Source: Saccharopolyspora gregorii
Lineage (GTDB): Bacteria > Actinomycetota > Actinomycetes > Mycobacteriales > Pseudonocardiaceae
Reading direction: 5' to 3'
Assembly: GCF_024734405.1 (NCBI RefSeq)
Contig: NZ_CP059556.1
Span: forward strand, 1,488,001 to 1,552,000
Length of the DNA stretch: 64,000 bases
Shown: in pieces, positions 29,138 through 36,620 of the stretch
How the letters are laid out: every line of letters begins with the position of its first letter
Position numbering within the stretch: the stretch's first letter is position 1
The notes under the pieces: generated by a model
Seen by the model: only the letters and a program-made list of their open reading frames with translations
What the model was told of the DNA's origin: nothing
Database searches by the model: none
Made by a program: the position numbers and the translations under genes

Positions 29138-29221
29138 ACCGCCCGCGCGGTGGCGAGCCGCCGTGGGGCGTCCGACTTCCCGCCGGTTCGGGCGGGATGG
29201 AGAGAAACGAGGAGAAGCACC

Positions 29222-29425
29222 ATGTCGAAGAGCCTCGCCAGGCTGACGGCCGCGACCGTCACCAGCCTCGCCCTGCTCGGGCTCGGCGCCGGAGTGGCGC
29301 AGGCCGACCCGCCGTCGATCTGGGTCATCCCCGGTGTCGACGCGGGCGGGCTGCTGAGCCCCACCGTCGGCCTGCCCACCGCCGCGCTCAACCCCGTCGT
29401 CGGCCTGCTCGACGCCCTCAGCTGA
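29222..29425 (+). CDS. Tiny exported hydrophobic peptide
   Basis: A 67-residue product with a signal peptide (SLARLTAATVTSLALLGLG, predicted cut after AQA). The mature peptide is about 39 residues, uncharged except for two Asp, and rich in Pro, Gly, Leu and Val (PSIWVIPGVDAGGLLSPTVG). It ends VGLLDALS. A strong GAGGAG ribosome site precedes the ATG. It resembles the next gene's product in layout and in the LLDAL/LLDSL tail. No known family is recognised. Confidence 0.65.
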   Translation: MSKSLARLTAATVTSLALLGLGAGVAQADPPSIWVIPGVDAGGLLSPTVGLPTAALNPVVGLLDALS

Positions 29426-29463
29426 CCCACCGCCAGCTGCCCGATCGGAGAGGAACACCGCTG

Positions 29464-29709
29464 ATGAACACCGCTGTGCGCCGCGGCCTGGCCGCCACCG
29501 CGCTCGCCGGGACCGCCCTGCTCGGTTCCGCCACCGCCGCCATCGCCGCACCGCAGGCCGCCCCCGACCCGGGCGGCGTCGTCATCGTCGACGAGCCCGA
29601 CACCGGCGACCTGAACAACATCTGGACGTTCGCGCCGCTGGGCGTTCCGGTGCTGGGCCTGCTCGATTCGCTCGCCGACGTGCCCGGGAAGCTCCTGCCG
29701 CTGCCCTGA
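29464..29709 (+). CDS. Tiny exported peptide, related to the preceding one
   Basis: An 81-residue product with signal peptide RGLAATALAGTALLGSATAAIA, cut near AIAAPQA. The mature peptide of about 51 residues has VVIVDEPDTGDLNNIWTFAP followed by LGVPVLGLLDSLADVPGKLL. The ATG follows GGAGAGG. Spacing of 38 nt from the previous gene suggests one transcript with the YeeE-type transporter. The function is unknown; surface, cell-wall or signalling roles are possible. Confidence 0.65.
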   Translation: MNTAVRRGLAATALAGTALLGSATAAIAAPQAAPDPGGVVIVDEPDTGDLNNIWTFAPLGVPVLGLLDSLADVPGKLLPLP

Positions 29710-29772
29710 TCGACATGAGCGCCGATCCGTGCTGTTCACGAGCAGCGGGCGCCGTTGCACCGGACGTGGACC

Positions 29773-29794
29773 GCGTGCGGCGGCGTCCGCACGC
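29773..29794. terminator. Hairpin between convergent genes
   Basis: A perfect 8-bp stem (GCGTGCGG / CCGCACGC) with a 6-nt loop abuts the stop of the leftward VTT gene and follows the rightward peptide gene. It is positioned to act in both directions. Confidence 0.55.
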
Positions 29795-30286
29795 TCACAA
29801 CCAGGCGATCATCGCTCCTGGTGCGACCGCCAGCGCCGCGAACCGGACGAAGCGCCCCATCAGGCCGGTCACCAGGAAGGTGCTCAGCGGCACCCGCGCC
29901 CAGCCGGCGGCCACGCAGGTCGCGAGGAACGGGGGCAGGCTCGCCACCGCGCTCAGCAGCAGCACCCCGCCCGTCCACATCGGACGGTGCTGGCAGCCGA
30001 GGCGGAACCGCTCCAGCCACGCCGCCCACCGGCCGCGGGGCTCGCCCGGCTCGCTCTTGCGCTGCAGGAACCGCGGCAGCCGGATCACGCCGCGCGCCGC
30101 GTAGAAGTACAGCAACTTGCCGCCGATCTGGCCGATCGTCACCACCAGCGCCAGCAGCCACCACGGGACTTCGGGGCTCTTCACGACCAGGCCGATCACG
30201 AAGATCTCCACGCTGATCACGGGGAGGAGCGCGGAGGCCACCGCCATGCCGAAAGCGGTCGCGATCAAGCCGATCGAGGTCAGCAC
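29795..30286 (-). CDS. VTT/SNARE-associated-type membrane protein
   Basis: A 163-residue protein with four to five hydrophobic segments. It resembles the DedA/YqaA/VTT group: ALLPVISVEIFVIGLV, then IGQIGGKLLYFYAARGVIRLP, and VASLPPFLATCVAAGWARVPLSTFLVTGLMGRFVRF. VTT proteins are linked to lipid scrambling or envelope homeostasis. I chose the GTG at 30286, preceded by GGTGG; an ATG at 30394 would add a basic, unconserved extension. It is convergent with the secreted-peptide genes. Confidence 0.75.
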   Translation of the reverse strand: MLTSIGLIATAFGMAVASALLPVISVEIFVIGLVVKSPEVPWWLLALVVTIGQIGGKLLYFYAARGVIRLPRFLQRKSEPGEPRGRWAAWLERFRLGCQHRPMWTGGVLLLSAVASLPPFLATCVAAGWARVPLSTFLVTGLMGRFVRFAALAVAPGAMIAWL

Positions 30287-30494
30287 AGGTCCACCCGGGC
30301 GTCGGAGTGCGGTCCGCCACAGGCTAGCAATGCGTGACGGGGTGCTGACGCCGAACTCGGCCCGCGCTGCGCGGCGGGTGGCGGTCCGCCGCATCCCGCG
30401 CGGTCGGAGCAGGTGAACGGCCCACCGGCCCGGTCCGCTCGGGAACCCGCCTCGGCGGAGGGCCCGGTCTCGGCGGGCTGGCCGCTCGGTGGCG

Positions 30495-31052
30495 TCAGTG
30501 CAGGTCCAGGTCCAGCGGGCCGGTCAGGCGCAGCTCGCGCATCGGTCGGCCGCCCGCGTCCAAGGTGCGGACCGTGCCGTCCGGCGACCAGCCCGCGTGC
30601 TCGAAGAACGCCAGCGACACCGAATCGGCCTCCGGGACCCAGCTGATGCCGCGGGCCGCGCCACCGTCGGCGAGGCGCTGCGCCATCGTCGCCAGCAACC
30701 GTCCGCCGTGGCCGCGACGTCCCCACCGCGGCTCCACCAGCAGCGTGCTCACCCACGCCACCTCGGCGAGGTCCGGCGGCACCGCGCCGTCCGCCGCCGC
30801 GGCCTCCTGCTCGGGAGCGGCGCCCGCCGCGCAGAAACCGACCAGGTGGTCGCCTTCGGTGGCGACCAGCACCGCCACCGGGCCACCGGCGACCGCCTCG
30901 GTCCACTGCCGCGTCGTCTCCGCCTCGTCCAAGCCCGCCAGCACTTCCGCTGGCAGCAGGTCCGCGTAGGCGCTGCGCCAGGTGGAGAGCTGCACTCGGG
31001 CGATCTCGGGGGCATCGGCGGGCGTCGCGGCCCGCACCTCGGCATCGGCCAT
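30495..31052 (-). CDS. GNAT family N-acetyltransferase
   Basis: A 185-residue acetyltransferase. The acetyl-CoA binding motif A is VSTLLVEPRWGRRGHGGRLLATMAQRL, with the R/Q-x-x-G-x-G/A loop as RRGHGG. Motif B is ISWVPEADSVSLAFFEHAGW. The N-terminus (VRAATPADAPEIARVQLSTWRSAY) is a typical GNAT start. The ATG at 31052 is preferred to a TTG at 31061. The substrate cannot be inferred. Confidence 0.87.
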   Translation of the reverse strand: MADAEVRAATPADAPEIARVQLSTWRSAYADLLPAEVLAGLDEAETTRQWTEAVAGGPVAVLVATEGDHLVGFCAAGAAPEQEAAAADGAVPPDLAEVAWVSTLLVEPRWGRRGHGGRLLATMAQRLADGGAARGISWVPEADSVSLAFFEHAGWSPDGTVRTLDAGGRPMRELRLTGPLDLDLH

Positions 31053-31097
31053 GCGCGCCAACCTAGCGCCCGAGGCGGGGCGGTCGGGTGGCCCGGC

Positions 31098-31150
31098 CCG
31101 GCGAAGCGGGTGGGGCCGGCGAAGCTGGCCGGCGAAGCGGGTGGGGCCGG
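31098..31150. repeat. 22-nt perfect direct repeat with a partial third copy
   Basis: A 22-nt unit starting CCGGCGAAGCGGGTGGGG occurs at 31098-31119 and again, identical, at 31129-31150. A third copy of its first 10 nt begins at 31116, overlapping the first. Further on, a 14-nt unit beginning GGCGTGTCGG recurs twice near 31203-31235. All lie between the GNAT start and the glycosylase start. Confidence 0.7.
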
Positions 31151-31243
31151 TTGGAGGTTTCGGCTGGTCCGCCGGTGCAGCTGGCTCCGCCTGTGCGAAC
31201 CGGCGTGTCGGTGCGAGCGGGCGTGTCGGTGCGGGATGGCAGC

Positions 31244-32482
31244 ATGCGGCGGATGCAGACCATGAGCACCGCGGCGGCCCGGCGCACCGCGTTGGCCGCG
31301 CAGGGGTTCGCCGACAGCCGCCCCACCGGACGACCCACCCGCCAGCACCTGAACCGGGCGCTGGGGCGCACCAAGCTGTTGCAGCTCGACTCGGTGAACG
31401 TCGCGGTGCGCGCGCACTACATGCCGCTGTTCAGCCGACTCGGCTCCTACCCGGCCCGGCTCGTGGACGACGCGGCCTGGGCGCCGACCGCCGCGAAACC
31501 CCGGTTGCTCGTCGAGTACTGGGCGCACGAAGCCTCGCTGATCCCGGTGCGGGACTGGCCGCTGCTGCGCTGGCGGATGCGGGAGCACGGCGGTTCCTGG
31601 CGCAGTCGTTCCCGGGAACTGCTGGAGACGGCGCCCGGGCTCGTCGACGACGTGCTCGCCGCGGTGAAGGACCTCGGCCCGGTGGGCGCGGGCACCTTGG
31701 AACGCGAGCTCGGCGGCGGAGTCCGGCAGGGGCGCGGGCCGTGGTGGAACCGCACCGACACCAAGCGGGTGTGCGAGCTGCTGTTCGCGATGGGCGAGCT
31801 CACCACCGGCACCCGCAAGGGCTTCGAACGGCTCTACGACCTGCCGGAGCGGGTGCTGCCGCCCGAGGTGCTGGCCCAGGACCCGGCGGTCGAGGACGCG
31901 GTCCGCGAACTGGTGCGCCGCTCCGCCGAAGCCCACGGGGTGGCCACCGAGACCGATCTGCGCGACTACTACCGGCTGAGTCCGCAGCAGTCCAGGCAGG
32001 CCGTCGCCGAGCTCGTCGAAAGCGGTGAGCTGGAGCCGGTCGCCGTCGAGGGCTGGAGCAAGCAGGCGTACCTGCACCGCGACGCCCGCACCCCGCGCGC
32101 GGTCCGCGGCCGAGCCCTGCTGTGCCCGTTCGATCCGCTGGTCTGGGAGCGCTCCCGCGCGGAGCGGTTGTTCGGCTTCCGCTACCGCATCGAGATCTAC
32201 GTGCCGGAACCGAAGCGGCAGTACGGCTACTACGTGTTCCCCTTCCTCCTCGACGGTGAGCTCGTCGGTCGCGTGGATCTGAAGGCCGACCGGGCGGCGA
32301 AGGTCCTCCGGGTTCCGGGGGCCTTCGCCGAGCCCGGTCACGACCTCGGTGCGGCTGTTCCGGAACTCGCGGGTGCTCTCACCGAGATGGCCGACTGGCT
32401 GGGACTGGACGGGGTGGAGGTCGGCTCGCGCGGTGACGCCCACCTCGTCGAGGCGTTGCGCGCGCTCACACCGCGGAGGTGA
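31244..32482 (+). CDS. YcaQ-like DNA glycosylase (HTH_42 winged-helix family)
   Basis: A 412-residue protein of the AlkZ/YcaQ superfamily, built of tandem winged-helix domains and a beta-barrel. The active-site motif is Q47-L-D49 in LLQLDSVNV, the QxD form of YcaQ-like members (AlkZ itself has QxQ). Other family landmarks are HYMPLFSRLGSY, WAHEASLIP and LLCPFDPLVWERSRAERLFGF, then YYVFPFLLDGELVGRVDLKADR. Such enzymes excise bulky or cross-linking N7-alkylpurines and can protect antibiotic producers. ATGs at 31244, 31253 and 31262 are all possible starts. The 3' end overlaps the opposing DUF4097 gene by 17 nt. Confidence 0.85.
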   Translation: MRRMQTMSTAAARRTALAAQGFADSRPTGRPTRQHLNRALGRTKLLQLDSVNVAVRAHYMPLFSRLGSYPARLVDDAAWAPTAAKPRLLVEYWAHEASLIPVRDWPLLRWRMREHGGSWRSRSRELLETAPGLVDDVLAAVKDLGPVGAGTLERELGGGVRQGRGPWWNRTDTKRVCELLFAMGELTTGTRKGFERLYDLPERVLPPEVLAQDPAVEDAVRELVRRSAEAHGVATETDLRDYYRLSPQQSRQAVAELVESGELEPVAVEGWSKQAYLHRDARTPRAVRGRALLCPFDPLVWERSRAERLFGFRYRIEIYVPEPKRQYGYYVFPFLLDGELVGRVDLKADRAAKVLRVPGAFAEPGHDLGAAVPELAGALTEMADWLGLDGVEVGSRGDAHLVEALRALTPRR

Positions 32483-33494
32483 GCAGGGCGTCGCCGCTGC
32501 CGGTGCGCCCGAAGATCCGCAGCGCCGGTTCCTGCGCGGTCGGTTGCCCGGACACGTCGAGCTCGCTGTCCACGGTGCCGGTGCTGGAGGTCAGGTCGAC
32601 CTCCGCATCGGTGCCCCGCGGGAGGGCGATCCGCAGCTCTCCGGAACCGGTGATCAGCTCGACCTGACCGGAGCGGGCCTCGGCGATGCCGACGTCCCCG
32701 CTGCCGGAACGCACCAGCACGTCCGAGTCCACGGTGCCCAGCCACACCGCGCCGCTGCCGGTGACCACCGACGATGCGGAGCGCACCGCGGCGATCTCCA
32801 CGTCCCCGCTGCCGCTGCGCGCCTGCACCCCACCGGCCATCTCGCCGAGGTGCAGCGCACCGGAACCGGTGCGGGCGACGGTGCTGCCACCGGCCCGCTC
32901 GACCGACACCGCGCCACCGCCGGACTGCACGTGCACCCGGCCCGCCGGCCCGGTCACCCGTACTTCCCCGGCGCCCGCGCGGATCGCGAGCTGGGAATCC
33001 TCGGGCGCTCGGACGAGCACGGACAGCGGTACGGCGCGCAGCGGCACCGTGGTGGGGGCGCGCACCGCCAATCGGTTGCCGGTGAGGTCGATGCGGGTCT
33101 GCCGCACCGCCTCGGCCACCGGTTCGCGAGGCCCGGAGCGGCCGAAGGGCCGGTCGCCGAAGGGCCGCTCGCCCGGGCCGCGCTCGCCGGGACCGCGAAC
33201 ACCGGCGCCGCGGTCACCGGTGCCGCCGCGCGTCGCCGCCTCCCCGAACTGCTCGCTGACCCAGCTGAGCAGCCCGGTGAGCCCGCTGCGCCAATCGCCA
33301 CCGCCCGGGGCCGAATCGTGGCGGACCTCGACGTGCGTGACCGCCGTGGCGCTCAGCTCGACCGTGATCGAGCCGAGGCTGTTGCCGATGTCCACCTCGA
33401 TGGGTGCCGCCGTGTCGAAGTCCTGCGTGCGCACCAGATCGGCCGATTCCTCGGCGTCCCGGGGGTCCTGCTCGTCCGCGCCGTTGCCGTTCAT
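32466..33494 (-). CDS. DUF4097 family beta-strand repeat protein
   Basis: A 342-residue protein whose C-terminal 170 residues are a regular beta-helix-like repeat of about 20 residues: [52 protein letters not shown] and [13 protein letters not shown]. This is the DUF4097 putative-adhesin pattern. The N-terminal region precedes a disordered [19 protein letters not shown] linker. No signal peptide or transmembrane segment is seen, so it may be cytoplasmic. It follows the ribbon-helix-helix gene by 22 nt on the same strand, so the two are probably co-transcribed. Confidence 0.78.
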   Translation of the reverse strand: MNGNGADEQDPRDAEESADLVRTQDFDTAAPIEVDIGNSLGSITVELSATAVTHVEVRHDSAPGGGDWRSGLTGLLSWVSEQFGEAATRGGTGDRGAGVRGPGERGPGERPFGDRPFGRSGPREPVAEAVRQTRIDLTGNRLAVRAPTTVPLRAVPLSVLVRAPEDSQLAIRAGAGEVRVTGPAGRVHVQSGGGAVSVERAGGSTVARTGSGALHLGEMAGGVQARSGSGDVEIAAVRSASSVVTGSGAVWLGTVDSDVLVRSGSGDVGIAEARSGQVELITGSGELRIALPRGTDAEVDLTSSTGTVDSELDVSGQPTAQEPALRIFGRTGSGDALLTSAV

Positions 33495-33516
33495 CACCAC
33501 CACCGCCTTCCCGCGC

Positions 33517-34095
33517 TCAGCCGTGCACCCAGCCGTGCAGCCGCGACCCGGGACCGTCGTCGGGTCCGTCGGGGCGCCAGCGGCCCGCCCCGGGCGGTCC
33601 CCAGCCACCGGGTCCCCGACCCGGGCGGTGGTGGTCCCACGGTCCGCGCGGCCTGCCGCCGTGCAGCGCGCCCTGCACCGCCTGCGCGACCCACGTGTTC
33701 AGCGAGACGCCCTGGGTGGAGGCGGCCTGCTCGGCCTGCGACTTGATCTCGTCGAGCAGTCGCAGCGTGATGCGGCTGATGTCGCCACCGTCGGCGCCGG
33801 GCGGCGGAGGTGGTGGTCGTTCCTCCTCGGCGGCCGCGGCGCGCGGGGCGCCGCCACCACCGCTGACGACGACGCGGACGTCCCGGCCGTCGAGCCGGAG
33901 GTCGACGACTTCCCCGTCGAGGTGCGTGGTCACCTCGGCGGCGAGGTCGGAGAGCGCGTTCATGATCGCCAGGCGGGCCGCCGGTTCGATCGCGGCGGAG
34001 AGCGCCGCGGCGGTCTGCCGGGTCTGCTCGTCGCCCGCCGAGGCGGCGGAACCGAGGTCGTCCCGGAGCTGTGCGATGTACGGGCTGAGGTCCAT
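33517..34095 (-). CDS. Ribbon-helix-helix (HicB-like) regulator with Gly/Pro-rich tail
   Basis: A 192-residue protein. A ribbon-helix-helix DNA-binding motif lies near 105-145: [35 protein letters not shown], where ISRITL is the likely DNA-contacting strand. The N-terminal 70 residues ([21 protein letters not shown]) are helical, and a PPPPPP linker separates the parts. The last 40 residues are rich in Gly, Pro, Arg and His. The promoter overlapping its start contains direct repeats in the -10/-35 spacer, suggesting autoregulation. Confidence 0.75.
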   Translation of the reverse strand: MDLSPYIAQLRDDLGSAASAGDEQTRQTAAALSAAIEPAARLAIMNALSDLAAEVTTHLDGEVVDLRLDGRDVRVVVSGGGGAPRAAAAEEERPPPPPPGADGGDISRITLRLLDEIKSQAEQAASTQGVSLNTWVAQAVQGALHGGRPRGPWDHHRPGRGPGGWGPPGAGRWRPDGPDDGPGSRLHGWVHG

Positions 34096-34146
34096 GACAC
34101 CACTATGGCGTCATGGATGGCGTCGCGCAACGACACGATGGTGTCA
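34095..34146 (-). promoter_or_regulatory. Leaderless promoter with operator-like repeats for the RHH gene
   Basis: On the minus strand, TTGCGC (34125-34130) and CATAGT (34102-34107) are separated by exactly 17 nt, and the ATG at 34095 lies where the transcript should start. The spacer holds two direct copies of GACGCCAT 12 nt apart (34105-34112, 34117-34124). TGACACCA (34095-34102) and TGGTGTCA (34139-34146) form an outer inverted repeat. Paired half-sites at helical spacing are typical RHH operators. Confidence 0.55.
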
Positions 34147-34294
34147 GCAGGTCCCGGGCGTGCCGCCATCGCCGGTCCCCGGCCGGATCCCGCCGCCCCG
34201 GCCGCCGGATACGCTCGGGAAACCGCCGCCGCCCGCCCGGGGCGCGGCGGGACCATCCGGGTTCGTCCGCGAGGCAGAAGGGGATCCGCGCACC

Positions 34295-35047
34295 GTGACC
34301 GACATCGTGCCGCCGAAGGTCCAGCTCATCGGCAAGACCGAGTTCTTCCCGCCCGCCGACGTGGACTGGTCCACCGACGCGGACGGCGGCCAGGCGCTCG
34401 CGGAGTTCGCCGGCCGGGCCTGCTACCAGTCGTGGCACAAGCCGAACCCGGCCACGGCCACCAACGAGGGCTACCTGCGGCACGTCATGGAGGTCGGCCA
34501 CCTCTCGGTGCTGGAGCACGGGTCGGTCACCTTCTACCTGACCGGGATGTCCCGGTCGCTGACCCACGAGCTGATCCGCCACCGGCACTTCTCCTACTCG
34601 CAGCTCTCGCAGCGCTACGTACCCGAGCGGGACGCGGCCGTGGTCGAGCCCGACGTCATCGCCGAGGACCCGGAGCTGCACGCGAGGTTCGTCCGCGCGA
34701 CCGAGGCGAGCGTCGCCGCCTACACCGAACTCCTGGACGCTCTGCAGGAGAAGTTCGCCGACGAGCCGCAGGCCACGCTGCGCCGCAAGCAGGCCAGGCA
34801 GGCCGCGCGCTCGGTGCTGCCCAACGCGACCGAGACCCGGATCGTGGTCACCGGCAACTACCGCGCCTGGCGGCACTTCGTGGCGATGCGCGCCAGCGAG
34901 CACGCCGACGTGGAGATCCGGGCGCTGGCCGTCGAATGCCTGCGGCAGCTGCAGCGGGCCGCCCCGAACGTGTTCGGCGATTTCGAGATCACCGCGCTCC
35001 GGGACGGCTCCGAGGTCGCTTCCAGCCCGTTCGTCGCCGAGGGCTGA
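34295..35047 (+). CDS. thyX: FAD-dependent thymidylate synthase ThyX
   Basis: A 250-residue flavin-dependent enzyme making dTMP from dUMP with methylene-THF and NADPH. The ThyX signature RHRxxSxxxxSQRY appears as [15 protein letters not shown] near 94. Other landmarks are [22 protein letters not shown] and [18 protein letters not shown]. The GTG at 34295 follows GAAGGGGA by 9 nt. thyX near dapA and rnj is a typical actinobacterial arrangement; here two kinases and a TIGR03085 gene intervene. Confidence 0.96.
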   Translation: MTDIVPPKVQLIGKTEFFPPADVDWSTDADGGQALAEFAGRACYQSWHKPNPATATNEGYLRHVMEVGHLSVLEHGSVTFYLTGMSRSLTHELIRHRHFSYSQLSQRYVPERDAAVVEPDVIAEDPELHARFVRATEASVAAYTELLDALQEKFADEPQATLRRKQARQAARSVLPNATETRIVVTGNYRAWRHFVAMRASEHADVEIRALAVECLRQLQRAAPNVFGDFEITALRDGSEVASSPFVAEG

Positions 35048-35069
35048 ACGCGGAACCGCGCGAGCCCCT

Positions 35070-35110
35070 CCCACGTCCGATGAGATGATCTCGACCAGGA
35101 CTGACGTGGG
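35070..35110 (+). promoter_or_regulatory. Imperfect hairpin between thyX and the first kinase
   Basis: CCCACGTC (35070-35077) pairs with GACGTGGG (35103-35110), and flanking C/G runs could extend the stem with a bulge. The right arm overlaps the GGGGGAGGG ribosome site of the kinase gene, so folding could hide it. It may be a thyX terminator, a translational control element, or both. Confidence 0.35.
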
Positions 35111-35119
35111 GGAGGGTCC

Positions 35120-36541
35120 GTGGTGGAGCGGACGGACGCGCTGGCGCGCACCATCGGCGACCGCTACCGGGTGACCGGTGAGCTGGGGCGCGGTGGCATG
35201 GGCATCGTCTGGCGGGCCTGGGACCAGGTGATCGGTCGCGAGGTCGCGATCAAGCAGCTGCACGTGCCGGACGGGGTGCCGCCCGCCGAACGCGCCGTGT
35301 TTGAGGAGCGGGTGCTGCGGGAGGCCCGCACCGCCGGGCGGCTCAGCGACCCCGGCGTGGTCACCGTGCACGACGTGCTCAGCGAAGGCGGCGGCACGTT
35401 CATCGTCATGGAGCTGGTGCAGGCCGGGACGCTCAGCGAGCTCGTCGCCCGGTGCGGGCCGATGCCGCCGGAGCGGGTCGCCGACCTCGCGCGGCGGTTG
35501 CTGTCCGCGCTGGAGGCGGCGCACGCGGCCGGGATCGTGCACCGTGACGTGAAGCCCAGCAACATCATGATCGCCGACGGGGTCGTGAAGCTCGCCGACT
35601 TCGGCATCGCGCAGACCGTGGACGACCCCCGGCTGACCAGCAGCGGCAGCATCGTCGGCTCGCCGTCGTTCATGGCTCCGGAGCGCATCCAGGGAGCCGA
35701 TGCCACCCCGGCGGGTGATCTGTGGTCGCTGGGCGCGACGTTGTTCTTCGCCGCGGAGGGCTGGTTGCCGTTCGAGCGGCGGACCACGGCGGCGACGCTG
35801 CACGCGGTGCTCAACGAGACGCCCGCGCTGACCCGCACCCAGGGCCCGCTCGGTTCGTTGATCATGGGTCTGCTCATCGCGGACCCGCGCGCCCGGTTCA
35901 CCCCGGCGCAGGCCCGCGCGCTGCTGGCGGGCGATCAGGTGGGCACCCGGGCGCAGGCCGCGCCGACCGCGCCGCTGCCCGCCGGCCGCCGGACCCCGTG
36001 GCGCGCCGCGGCGGTGGCGGTGGTGCTGCTGGTGGCGGGCCTGCTGATCGGGCGGTTCGCGCTGGTGCCGGGGCCGCCGGAGGCAGAGCTGCCGACGCTG
36101 ACCTACGGGCCGGACGGCGACCTGACCACCTTCGAAGCCAGCAAGATCGAATCCTGCGGCACGGGCGTGCCCGCCGCGGGTGCGAGCGTGCCCGAGGAAC
36201 AGGTCGGGTCCTGCTCGGAACCGCACGACTTCGAGGTCTACACCGACGGTTCCCCGTTCGGCAGCAGCGCGAGCAGCGACACCGCCTACCCCGGCGCGGA
36301 GCAGCTGGCGCGGTTCGGCGAAGCGCTGTGCGGCGCCTACTTCGCCTCCGCCGAGGTCGAGCTGCCGGGCAAGGACGCGGCGCTGCGCTACGGGGCGCTG
36401 GTGCCGACCGAGCAGGCGTGGGAGCTGAAGCGGCGGACCGCCGCGGACGATGACTCCGACACCGACGGCGGCGCGCAGACCGTGCTCTGCTACCTGCGCA
36501 GCACCGACGGCACGAAGCTCACCCGATCGCTCGCGAACTGA
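35120..36541 (+). CDS. Membrane Ser/Thr protein kinase with septum-formation-type outer domain (copy 1)
   Basis: A 473-residue Hanks-type kinase. The ATP loop is GRGGMG, the catalytic Lys about K45 (VAIKQL), the catalytic loop HRDVKPSN near 141 and the DFG motif near 160, followed by GSPSFMAPERIQG. After a juxtamembrane stretch comes one transmembrane helix (AAAVAVVLLVAGLLIGRFAL). The outer domain has paired Cys in ESCGTG and GSCSEPHDFEVY, matching the Septum_form family. Ligand and substrates are unknown. A near duplicate follows 79 nt downstream. GTG at 35120 or 35123 may start it. Confidence 0.88.
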   Translation: MVERTDALARTIGDRYRVTGELGRGGMGIVWRAWDQVIGREVAIKQLHVPDGVPPAERAVFEERVLREARTAGRLSDPGVVTVHDVLSEGGGTFIVMELVQAGTLSELVARCGPMPPERVADLARRLLSALEAAHAAGIVHRDVKPSNIMIADGVVKLADFGIAQTVDDPRLTSSGSIVGSPSFMAPERIQGADATPAGDLWSLGATLFFAAEGWLPFERRTTAATLHAVLNETPALTRTQGPLGSLIMGLLIADPRARFTPAQARALLAGDQVGTRAQAAPTAPLPAGRRTPWRAAAVAVVLLVAGLLIGRFALVPGPPEAELPTLTYGPDGDLTTFEASKIESCGTGVPAAGASVPEEQVGSCSEPHDFEVYTDGSPFGSSASSDTAYPGAEQLARFGEALCGAYFASAEVELPGKDAALRYGALVPTEQAWELKRRTAADDDSDTDGGAQTVLCYLRSTDGTKLTRSLAN

Positions 36542-36620
36542 CCCGGATTCGGCCGGAGGGGTGGAATCCGGCACGCATAGTGCGATGATCGCCACGCAGG
36601 GCGATCAGGGGGTGCTGAGC

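Noticed and set aside
31098-31235. CRISPR-like array
   Set aside because: Only two full copies, spacer-like gaps of about 9 nt, overlapping partial copy and no cas genes nearby.
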